Source: Streptomyces nitrosporeus
GTDB lineage: Bacteria; Actinomycetota; Actinomycetes; Streptomycetales; Streptomycetaceae
Direction of reading: 5' to 3'
Length of the DNA stretch: 64,000 nucleotides
Assembly: GCF_008704555.1 (NCBI RefSeq)
Contig: NZ_CP023702.1
Coordinates: 1,488,001-1,552,000, forward strand
Position numbers and translations under genes: made by a program. Shown here one piece after another: positions 17,032 to 24,422 of the stretch (position 1 is the stretch's first letter; each line of letters opens with the position of its first letter). Under the pieces are notes generated by a model. The model made no database searches and had not been told where the DNA came from. It was given only the letters and a program-made list of their open reading frames with translations.

Positions 17032-17318
17032 GCGGCAAGCCCTTCCAACCATCGGTGGGGAGCGGTCGACAGCACCGTGAGTTTTGTACGGGAGTGACGC
17101 GACGGTGAAGGTCGGACCGGTGGACCGATGAGGCCATGGCCCCTTCCGTCCAGCATGCGGACGCCCGGACCGGCACCGGCCGCCGGGAGGCCGTCTGCCC
17201 CCGCGCACACACTCGTGCCATGATCTTTACCGAAGCGTCACCGGAGTGCCGAAGAGTAGACGTTGTCGCCTGTGGCAATAACTCCGGGAAGCGACAGGGC
17301 TCCTGGCGAGGAGGGACG
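17032..17318. promoter_or_regulatory. Divergent promoter region between secreted peptide/SARP and LuxR-type gene
   Basis: These 287 bases lie between two divergent starts and hold no supported gene. They should contain promoters for both transcripts. The part at 17215-17285 is somewhat richer in A/T than the flanks. I could not assign -35/-10 boxes with confidence. Confidence 0.4.
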
Positions 17319-18326
17319 ATGCTCGACCCCTTGGGTCTGGACGCCATGACGGAGGCCGTCTACCGGGCACTGCTCGGCCGGCCGCACGCGTCCCCCGCGG
17401 AGCACTGTTCCCGCCTGCAACTGACCCAGGATCAGTTCGACGTTGTTGTACAGGAGTTGAAGGATCTGGCATTGGTGCGTCCGGCCACGGAGGGCGACGG
17501 CGACGGCCGGCGCCTGCACGTGGTCAATCCCCGGCTGGGCCTGGAGATGCTGCTGGCACGCCAGCGGGCCCTGCTCGCCGCCCAGCGGCAGCGGCTGGAG
17601 GCCGGGGAGGCCGCCGTGGCCGAACTCCTCTGCCGCCTGCCCGCCACCCATCCGGCGGCCGACGAGTCCCCGGTGGTGCACCTGGACGGTGTGGACCATG
17701 TGCGGGACTACCTGACGCGGCTGCACGAGGAGGTGGAGGAGGAGATCCTGACCTTCGCGACGGGCGGTGCGCAGACGGAGGAGAACATGCACGCCTCCCG
17801 CCCGCTCAACCAGCGGCTCCTGGAGCGCGGGGTGCGGATGCGCACGGTCTATCTCGACAGCATCCACAACCACCCGCCCACGGTGGCCCATGTGACCTGG
17901 CTGGCCTCGATCGGGGCCGAGATCCGCACGGCCCCCTCGCTCAGCACCCGCATGATCATCACCGACCGGCGGCTCGCCCTGGTCGCCCTCGACGACCAGG
18001 ACTCCTCGCTCGGGGCGCTCGTGGTGTCGGGCCCGGGGCTCATCGCCGCGCTGGAGGCCCTCTTCGAGAACGTCTGGGACCGCGCCGAACCGCTCGGTCC
18101 CTCCGAGAAGCCCGGGGACCACTCGCTGACCCGGCAGCAGCACGAGACCCTGCGCCTGCTGGCGCGCGGCTACACGGACGAGGCCATAGCCAAGCGCCTC
18201 GGCGTCTCCCCTCGGACCGCCCGCCGTATCGCCACCGGCCTCCTCGGCCACCTCGACGCCCGCAGCCGCTTCCAGGCGGGTGTCCACGCGGCCCAGCTGG
18301 GTTATCTGCCCGCCGACGGCAGGTGA
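17319..18326 (+). CDS. LuxR-family regulator with TrmB-like N-terminal domain
   Basis: This 335-residue regulator starts at ATG 17319 after a strong GAGGAGG site. Residues 1-70 look like a TrmB-type winged helix (LTQDQFDVVVQELKDLALVR). Residues 120-260 are the effector region usual for these proteins (a phospholipase-D-like fold in the family). Residues 270-330 are the LuxR helix-turn-helix (LTRQQHETLRLLARGYTDEA, then VSPRTARRIATGLL). Proteins of this layout are common beside thiopeptide and lanthipeptide clusters and probably sense a ligand or product. Divergent orientation to the SARP operon suggests control of the shared intergenic region. The gene ends just before the transposon remnant. 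Confidence 0.9.
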   Translation: MLDPLGLDAMTEAVYRALLGRPHASPAEHCSRLQLTQDQFDVVVQELKDLALVRPATEGDGDGRRLHVVNPRLGLEMLLARQRALLAAQRQRLEAGEAAVAELLCRLPATHPAADESPVVHLDGVDHVRDYLTRLHEEVEEEILTFATGGAQTEENMHASRPLNQRLLERGVRMRTVYLDSIHNHPPTVAHVTWLASIGAEIRTAPSLSTRMIITDRRLALVALDDQDSSLGALVVSGPGLIAALEALFENVWDRAEPLGPSEKPGDHSLTRQQHETLRLLARGYTDEAIAKRLGVSPRTARRIATGLLGHLDARSRFQAGVHAAQLGYLPADGR

Positions 18327-18355
18327 CCGGGCGCCAGGCCGCGGCGGGAGCGGTC

Positions 18356-18630
18356 ACGGTCCTGTCCTCCCTAAAGGCTGTCCCGTGATCCGTGGTGGAG
18401 CAGCGTGCGGCGTCAGACGGTGGGGGTCCCTCCCGCGCCGTTCAGGCTGTGGGGGAGCATCGCAAGGCGGAGGGGCGTTCGCGTACGTATGGGGGCACCC
18501 CCGGGCGAAGCCACTGGGGGAGTATGCGGACGTTCCGACAACACCGCGAGGTGCCGTGGCTGTCGTCGCACGCCCGCCAGGGATTACGGGACAGCCTTTA
18601 AGCTGCCGCGAAGTGACAAGTAGCTCTCTG
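18356..18630. repeat. Left terminal inverted repeat of the Tn3 remnant, split by a miniature element
   Basis: Bases 18356-18373 and 18601-18630 join to a 48-mer that is the inverted copy of 22208-22255 with three mismatches. The inner 20 bases, AAGTGACAAGTAGCTCTCTG, match exactly. The 227 bases between the halves are the miniature element plus one TA duplicate. Confidence 0.88.
18374..18598. mobile_element. MITE, 225 bp, TA target duplication
   Basis: The element has 18-bp terminal inverted repeats: AAGGCTGTCCCGTGATCC at 18374 and the complement of GGATTACGGGACAGCCTT at 18581-18598, with one mismatch. It is flanked by TA on both sides (18372-18373 and 18599-18600). It has no coding capacity. 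Removing it and one TA restores the Tn3 inverted repeat to the same length as the right copy. The TA duplication points to an IS630/Tc1-type or related IS as the source of transposase, which is not in this window. Confidence 0.88.
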
Positions 18631-18728
18631 CAGGAAAGCAGGGGTGTGCTTGTCCGGGTTTTCGATCTTCTGGAGTTGTTGAGGGAGCGGTTCCGCGAGG
18701 TTGGTCCGGTCACGACGACCGGAGGGAG

Positions 18729-19858
18729 CACGGGGAGCGGCAGGAGTGGGAGCCGGAGGACCTGATCGAGGTCTGGACGCTGCTGGAGGAGGACCAGGAG
18801 CGGCTGCGGAACAAGTCGGGGCGAACCGGCTGGGGTTCGCGCTGTTGCTGAAGTTCTTCGAGGTGGAGGCCCGGTTCCCGGAGGCTCCCGGAGGTTCCCG
18901 GCGAGATCCCGGCGCCGGCGGTGTCGTACGTGGCCCAGCAGGTGAAGGCGCCGGCCGAGGAGTGGACCGGGTACGACCAGCAGGGCCGGGCGATCAAGCG
19001 ACACCGGGTGGAGATCCGGGGCGCGTTCGGGTTTTGGGAGTGCACTGCGGAGGACCAGGCGCAGCTCGCCGAGTGGCTGGCGGCGGAGCTGTGCGGGGTG
19101 GAGCTGAACCGGGACCGGCTGGCGGAGGCCGTGGTCGTGCGCTGCCGGGGTGACCGGATGGAGCCGCCGACGCCGGGGCGCATCGCCCGCCTGGTCGGGT
19201 CAGCGGTCACTGCCTTCGAGGAGCGGTTCTGCGCGGCCACCGTGGACCGGCTGTCGGCGGCGACCCGTTCCCGGCTGGACGACCTGGTCGCCGAGGACGT
19301 CGGCGGGGAGGAGTCGGCGGGCGGCGGCGTTTCGTTCTTCTCCGAGCTGAAGGCGGACCCGGCGCGCTGGGCTTGGACAGTCTGCTTGCGGAGGCGAACA
19401 AACTCCAGCGGGTGCGCGCGCTGGAGCTGGCACCGGAGCTGTTCGGGGACGTGTCGGAGAAGCTGGTGGCGGCGTGGCGGGTGCGGGCGTCGAAGGAGTA
19501 CCCCCCGGACCTGCGGGCGGCGGCCGGGCAGGTGCGATACACGCTGCTGGCCGCGCTGTGCCATGTGCGGCAGACGGAGATCACCGACTCGCTGGTGGAG
19601 TTGCTGCACCTGCTCCAGTCCGCGCTGGTGCACGTCAACACCCTGCTCCTCCAGGACATCCTCGCCGAGGAGAAGTGGCAAAAGAAGCTCACCATCGCCG
19701 ACCGCAGGGCCCTGTCTCCGCTGTTCCGGACCCACGTGAACCCGTACGGACGTTTCGAGCCGGACATGAACAGCCGCCTCGACTTGGGCCTGTCCCTCCG
19801 GGCGACGGTGGCCGGCCCGCGCATCCCGCACGATGAGGCAGCCGCTACTTCAGCGTGA
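18729..19858 (+). pseudogene. tnpA: Tn3-family transposase TnpA, frameshifted and internally deleted
   Basis: Pieces of a DUF4158-type Tn3 transposase are readable in successive frames: EDLIEVWTLLEEDQERLRNK, then NRLGFALLLKFFEVEARF, then VSYVAQQVKAPAEEW through SFFSELKADPA, then LGLDSLLAEANKLQRVRALE through AEITDSLVELL. At least three single-base frameshifts separate them (near 18824, 18890 and 19365). After DSLVELL the protein jumps to what looks like the normal C-terminal end of such transposases (ALSPLFRTHVNPYGRFEPDM). The central DDE catalytic region, several hundred residues, is therefore missing. The 5' end is set approximately, where similarity begins; no intact start was recognised. 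Confidence 0.85.
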
Positions 19859-20017
19859 CACGCGGACTACCGCAACTTGGCCGGAGTCAAGGTGAAGGCG
19901 CTGTTGCCCGGCACGCTTCAGCTCCCCGGGCAGCATGCTGGCCGGGGCCACAGGCTATGTGGCGCTGCGTGACGCGAACCTCGCCCAACCGCGTGTCGCA
20001 GGGACTCCAGCAATCGT
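19859..20017. other. Non-coding spacer inside the transposon remnant
   Basis: I see no gene, repeat or hairpin in this stretch between the transposase remnant and the 3' end of the cargo gene. Confidence 0.5.
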
Positions 20018-20893
20018 CTACTGGATCAGGTCGGTATGCGTGTAGCACTTCGAGCAGGCGTAGAGCTGCAGATGATTCCCACCGGAGACCTGGACCCCTG
20101 GCGGGTTCGACACTTTGTCGTCGTCGACCACGGCGATGTGCTGATCCTCGTACGGGACCCAGCTTCTTCTGTAGTCCCGGCATTCGTCCGAGGCGATCGT
20201 CAGCAGCGGGTTCATCGCGGCACCGCAGTTGATGCAGAACCGGGTGATGGGATCGGTGAGGCCCCACGGTGCCCATCCACCGACCTTCCAACCGGGGGCC
20301 TCGGACAGCTCGTTCATGTAGAACTCCTGCGGGGCGATCTCGTACGAATCATCGATCGCGGCGCCGGACGCCTGCCACACGCTCCAGTCGCTCAGCTGCT
20401 GCTGCAGCTCCTCGTCCAGTTCCAGAAAGTTCGGGTACTCAGTAACTTGCTCCGGCGCGAGTACACATGGCTCCGGTATGTAGTTGTCGTCAGCCTCGGC
20501 CGGCTTGGGTGGCGAGTCGAGGACAGTGCCGACGTCGGAGGCAGTTCGCCAGAACAGCTCGGTTGAAGGCTTGTACTCCGGCGGGTGCTCCGAGGGACAC
20601 CACAGCACCTGGAGCAGGTCGCTCCGTCCGGGCGGCCGCAGCGCAGGCACGTCGCGTACGTACAGCTGGGCCACTGACACGAGGGGGGAGACCGGGCCCT
20701 CGTGCCACTTGTCGCAGTACAGCCACGGCTGATTGGCAGGCCACAGCAGTGGTCCGCCGATCGAGCTTTGGTACGGCGACGGGAAACCGGGGCGGGGATG
20801 TAGCCGGGTCGCCGGGCGCGCCAGCGGGGCCAGTCGAGGGAAGACCGCAGCTACGTCGACTGGCCGCGGTGGGGTGGTACGGGTGACGTTCAC
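20018..20893 (-). CDS. DUF1963-like protein, transposon cargo
   Basis: This 291-residue protein has the features of the YwqG/DUF1963 family: SSIGGPLLWPANQPW followed by PLVSVAQLYVRDVPAL in the N-terminal half. The C-terminal part has a CINCG...CSKC pair that may bind zinc, plus GWKVGGWAPWGLTDP. It starts at GTG 20893 with AGGA upstream; an in-frame TTG ten codons earlier is less likely. The molecular role of this family is not established. The frame is intact and uses G/C-rich third positions, so the gene may still be functional although both transposition genes around it are broken. It runs opposite to them. Confidence 0.75.
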   Translation of the reverse strand: MNVTRTTPPRPVDVAAVFPRLAPLARPATRLHPRPGFPSPYQSSIGGPLLWPANQPWLYCDKWHEGPVSPLVSVAQLYVRDVPALRPPGRSDLLQVLWCPSEHPPEYKPSTELFWRTASDVGTVLDSPPKPAEADDNYIPEPCVLAPEQVTEYPNFLELDEELQQQLSDWSVWQASGAAIDDSYEIAPQEFYMNELSEAPGWKVGGWAPWGLTDPITRFCINCGAAMNPLLTIASDECRDYRRSWVPYEDQHIAVVDDDKVSNPPGVQVSGGNHLQLYACSKCYTHTDLIQ

Positions 20894-21197
20894 AGTGGCG
20901 ATCCTGCCAGCGGCCTCTGACAATCGACGTACGACGAGTCAACCGCAGCCCGGCGCTCCCCCTCTGCAGCCACCGCCCGCATCCGCATCGGTCCACCGCT
21001 CCATCGCTCACCAGATCCAGCGCGACTCACTCGGGGTTGACGCATCAAGCCCTTCTCATGAACGGTCCTTTGCCCGAGCGAGATCGGAAACGGGTCGCCG
21101 AACCGCCGCCGGGTCCGGTTCCGTTCTCAGAACCCGTTCTCTCCCGAAAGCGGCACGGACCCCCTTCCGAGACTTGCATGTGCGAAAATCCGGGCTC
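20894..21197. other. Intergenic region ahead of the recombinase remnant
   Basis: These 304 bases separate the divergent cargo gene and recombinase remnant. In Tn3-family elements the resolution site (res) normally sits beside the recombinase gene, so it could be here, but I did not recognise a clear set of inverted subsites. No gene is supported. Confidence 0.35.
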
Positions 21198-22204
21198 ATG
21201 ACAGGGCCTCAGCACCCACCGAAGACCGACCGGTCGGACGCGGACGACGTCGAAGCGCACGCCTGTCCGAAGTGTGAAGCCCAGCCCGAACGACCCTGCC
21301 GCTCGCGCGGCGGCGCGGTCGCCTCGGCCTACCACACACGCCGCTTCACCACGGTGCCCCGGCTGAAGAAGGCGCTGTGGGTTCCGACTCCGGCCGACCG
21401 CGGGCCGGGCCAGCCGTGGCGGCCGGGCAACCCGCCGCCGACACCGTTCGACCCGGACCTGCCGGGCGCGGACATCCGCATCGGCTACGCCCGCTGCTCG
21501 CCCCTCGGCCAGGAACTCGACTCCCAGCCGACGCGCTCGCGGGACACGGCATCCCTCGCGACAAGATCTTCAGCGGGAAGATCAGCACCCGCGTCCGGGT
21601 CCGCCCGGAGTCCGGGGAGGCGCTGCGGACGGCGCGGGAGGTCAAGGCGCACGCCCCGCACTGCCGGGTCGGCTTCACGGTGTACGAGATGAAGCGCCCC
21701 GGCCGCGACGCTGCCGGTCCCACCGCCTTGGCGGACCACCTCATCGTCCGCGGCCCGGTCCTGGAGATGCTCGCCGGACCCCTGCCCGCCATCCACGACC
21801 CCACCGGCCCCGGCAAGCCGCTGTTCGCGTTCTTCGCTGCGACGGCAGAAACCGAGCGGGAGAACATCCGCGAGTCGCCCCTGGAAGGGCTCGACACCGC
21901 GTCCCGTAAGGGCAAGCACGGCGGTCGGCCCTCTGTCATCACCGACGACATGCTCCACACCGTCCTCCGGCGCCACGCGGGCGGTGAGTACGTCGAGCAG
22001 ATCCAGCCCGACCTATTCATCCCCACCGGCAAGCGCAAGGGACACAACCCCTCGATGGCCAGCATCTACCGGGCCCTCACCGAGCACGCCAAGCACGAGG
22101 CATACCCCGAAGCCGTCGAGCAGGCCCACGCCGACTTCACCGCCGGCCGGACCGCGACGGTCCCCGAGCCTCGCCCCACTACCCCTGACCGAGCGTCACT
22201 CTGA
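21198..22204 (+). pseudogene. Serine recombinase (resolvase type) with zinc-finger-like N-terminus, frameshifted
   Basis: From ATG 21198 the first part reads MTGPQHPPKTDRSDADD with a CPKC...C Cys cluster, then ADIRIGYARCSPLGQELDSQ, the catalytic start of a serine recombinase (Ser in ARCSP). Reading then shifts frame near 21533 and continues as HGIPRDKIFSGKISTRVRVR, VYEMKRPGRDAAGPTALADH, FFAATAETERENI and a C-terminal helix-turn-helix region (KHGGRPSVITDDMLHTVLRR). A two-base loss just after DSQ explains the shift. Neither half alone is a complete recombinase. In the intact element it would resolve cointegrates. Confidence 0.85.
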
Positions 22205-22207
22205 TCA

Positions 22208-22255
22208 CAGAGAGCTACTTGTCACTTCGCGACAGCTTCGGGAGGACAGGGCCGT
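22208..22255. repeat. Right terminal inverted repeat of the Tn3 remnant
   Basis: This 48-bp sequence is the inverted copy of the split left repeat. The recombinase stop codon (22202-22204) is four bases inside it, which fits the compact ends of Tn3-type elements. Confidence 0.88.
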
Positions 22256-22340
22256 CACGCGCCGGCGGACCGGCAGGTGCGGACGTGCGCCCCGGCCTCG
22301 CCGGGGGTCCGGGGGACGACGGGCTTCGGCAGGGCGTCCG

Positions 22341-22396
22341 GCCGGTCCGCGAAGGGGTCGCCGGCCCGGCCGGTCCGCGAAGGGGTCGCCGGCCCG
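22341..22396. repeat. Perfect 2 x 28-bp tandem repeat
   Basis: The 28-base unit beginning GCCGGTCCGCGAAGGGGTCG is present twice without mismatch. It lies in the non-coding stretch 22256-22488 between the transposon remnant and the 3' end of the XRE regulator gene. No other feature was seen in that stretch. Confidence 0.85.
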
Positions 22397-22488
22397 GCCG
22401 TCGCCCGCCAGGTGCGGCGCCCGAGGAGCGGCCCTCCGGCCCGGGACACCGCGCCGCGCTCCGGAGCGCCCTTCGGGTCGCGTTCCGG

Positions 22489-23985
22489 TCAGGGCAGGCC
22501 GGCCGTCGCCGCGGCGGCCCTGACCCGCTCCCGGTAGTCACGGACCTGGGACAGGCTTCCCCACCCGGCCGTCAGACGGCTGTGCAGACCGCGCAGTTCG
22601 TGGACGGTCGTACTCTGCTCGCTGTGGACCGCCTGCTCCACCACCGGTGTCGCCACGTCCAGCGCCGCCTCCAGATCGCCCGCGCAGGCGTGGCTGTCCG
22701 CGAGGCGCAGGGTGAGGAGGAGCCTGGCCGGGCGCATCCGGGGCGCCAGATGGGCCAGCGACTCGGCGGTGGCGGTGACGGCCCGGCGCGCCGTGGCCCG
22801 GTCCCCCGTGCCGGCCGCCAGGTCACGCAGCGCGCCGGCCACCGCCGACTCGGCCCGCATCCGCCCGTCGGCCCCGGTGAGCCAGGGCGCCTCCGCGCCG
22901 TCGCGCCGGTCGAGGCGGGCGAGTCCCCGGCGGGCCAGCGCGATGTGCCGCCGGCATTCCGGGCCGTCCTGGCGGAGGGCGTACGCCCGCGCCTGGTAGA
23001 GGTGGGCGAGGGCCGTCACCCAGCCCCGGCGCGGGTCCAGTGCCGCCATCGCCTGGGCGTAGACCAGCGCGGACGCCGCGTCCCGGTCCAGCCGGACGAG
23101 GGTGCAGAGGTCACCGAGCAGGGAGGCCTGGGAGATGACGTCGTCCGAGGCTCCGGCCCAGCGCAGGCCGTGCGCGAGCCACGCCGTGCTGACGGCCGCC
23201 TGCCCCCGGGCCATCCGCAGCTGTCCGGCCAGCTGGGCGTAGGCGGCGGCGAGTCTCAGCTGCGCGTGCGGCAGCCGGCCGGACGCGTTCACCTGCCGGG
23301 CCCACCCCACGACCAGGTGCAGCACGTGTTCGGCGGTCTCCGGCGCGCCCGGCGGCCGGTCCTCGGCCGCGCCCTGGGTCAGGCGGCCGAGGAGCGCGGT
23401 GAACCCGTGCACCGCCTCGGTCTCCGGGACCGCCCGCAGCCCTTCCGGGCTCTCCTTCAGCAACCCGCGCACGAAGGCGGGTTCGGGTACGGAGCAGCCC
23501 GCCGAGGCGTGCAGCGGGCAGATCACCTCCCGGTCCGGCAGCCGTACCGGCCAGGCCCGCTCCCCGTCCCCGGTGCCGTCGTCCGGCAGGGTCCCGCCAC
23601 CGGGCAGGTACCCGTCGCCGGGCAGGGGGGCGAACAGGGCCCGGCCCACCGCCTCGGAGAGGACACCGGGGGAGCCCGCCGTCCGGGGCGCCCCGGCGAG
23701 GGCCGACAGCTCACCGCCCGCCCCGAGCAGCGGGTCGAGGCGGTCCGCCAGCCCGGCCGCCGGTTCACGCAGCCCGCTCTCCAGTTTGCTGATCAACGTG
23801 TGGTGGTAGCCCACGAGTTGGCCGAGCTGGAGCTGGGTGAGCCCTGCCCGGCGCCGCAGGCTCCGTAACCGGGCGCCGAACTCGGCCCACGGCCGGTCGC
23901 CGTGCGCGGGCCGGCCGCCCCCGCCGGTCCGCGCGCCGTCCTCGGCCCGGCCTGCGGGGTCGCAGGCTCGGTGGACATCGGACAT
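22489..23985 (-). CDS. XRE-family regulator with long C-terminal helical-repeat region
   Basis: This 498-residue protein starts at ATG 23985 behind GGGAGG. A helix-turn-helix of Cro/C1 type occupies about residues 32-90 (FGARLRSLRRRAGLTQLQLG, then LVGYHHTLISKLESG). The remaining 400 residues are Ala/Leu-rich helices in TPR-like repeats (for example SALVYAQAMAALDP, LAHLYQARAYALRQDG, ARRGLARLDRRDG). Streptomyces has many such regulators, usually of unknown signal. It is divergent from the sugar-transferase gene and may control it; that is inference from position only. Confidence 0.85.
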   Translation of the reverse strand: MSDVHRACDPAGRAEDGARTGGGGRPAHGDRPWAEFGARLRSLRRRAGLTQLQLGQLVGYHHTLISKLESGLREPAAGLADRLDPLLGAGGELSALAGAPRTAGSPGVLSEAVGRALFAPLPGDGYLPGGGTLPDDGTGDGERAWPVRLPDREVICPLHASAGCSVPEPAFVRGLLKESPEGLRAVPETEAVHGFTALLGRLTQGAAEDRPPGAPETAEHVLHLVVGWARQVNASGRLPHAQLRLAAAYAQLAGQLRMARGQAAVSTAWLAHGLRWAGASDDVISQASLLGDLCTLVRLDRDAASALVYAQAMAALDPRRGWVTALAHLYQARAYALRQDGPECRRHIALARRGLARLDRRDGAEAPWLTGADGRMRAESAVAGALRDLAAGTGDRATARRAVTATAESLAHLAPRMRPARLLLTLRLADSHACAGDLEAALDVATPVVEQAVHSEQSTTVHELRGLHSRLTAGWGSLSQVRDYRERVRAAAATAGLP

Positions 23986-24422
23986 GGTCCCTCCCGTCCG
24001 GGACGCGAACCGCCTTCGAGCCGCCCGGGTTCGCACCACCGGGCACTGTCGCACACTGGTTCCCCCGCGCCTATCCCCCGCCCGGATCCGCTCCCGGCCC
24101 GCCGGTCCCCCACTCCCGCCGCACCCACCGCCCCCGCCGCTCCCACCGGTTCCGCCGCCCCCGCGACTCCCCCTGATTCCGGCCTCCCCCACCGGCCCCA
24201 CCGCACCTCCGGAAGCGTCAGATTCGAGCAGTAGTGCACAAAATCAGAGATGCGTCCGAAACGCTACGGAAATCCGGCCATTCCGCATGTCTGAACTTCA
24301 CGGGAACTCCAGCGAAATGGCACGTGTGTGGATATCGTGCACCGAGCGAGGGCGCATCCGTCAGTCCATGGGATCGGCGGATGCGCCCCGTTTGTGGGGA
24401 TGCGACTGTGGCTGGGGGGCTC
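23986..24422. promoter_or_regulatory. Divergent promoter region, XRE gene / polysaccharide locus
   Basis: The 437 bases contain a proline-codon-like CCN-rich stretch near the XRE gene, then a relatively A/T-rich patch (about 24225-24330) and a stem-loop (24350-24388) before the sugar-transferase start. No gene is supported. Promoters for both flanking genes should be here. Confidence 0.4.
24350..24388 (+). promoter_or_regulatory. Stem-loop in the leader of the sugar-transferase gene
   Basis: GGGCGCATCCG (24350-24360) and CGGATGCGCCC (24378-24388) form a perfect 11-bp stem with a 17-base loop, 34 bases before the ATG at 24423. No T-run follows. It may be an operator palindrome or a leader RNA hairpin. 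Confidence 0.55.

Larger units (their letters stand above)
18356..22255. mobile_element. Degenerate Tn3-family transposon remnant
   Basis: The segment is bounded by 48-bp inverted repeats (18356-18373 plus 18601-18630 on the left, 22208-22255 on the right; three mismatches once the inserted miniature element is removed). Inside are a Tn3-type transposase with frameshifts and a core deletion, a minus-strand cargo gene, and a frameshifted serine recombinase of the resolvase class. I could not find a matching 5-bp target duplication outside the repeats, so the exact outer ends are uncertain. It separates the RiPP locus from the polysaccharide locus and cannot transpose on its own. Confidence 0.85.

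Noticed and set aside
11306..17080. Very long open frame (over 1900 codons) on the plus strand
   Set aside because: It is antisense to genes with clear protein motifs, is composed of Gly/Ala/Arg/Pro-rich low-complexity sequence, and is an effect of high third-position GC on the other strand.
18374..18630. Start of a transposase gene within the left end of the mobile element
   Set aside because: The stretch is the non-coding miniature element and the inverted repeat; transposase similarity only begins near 18729.
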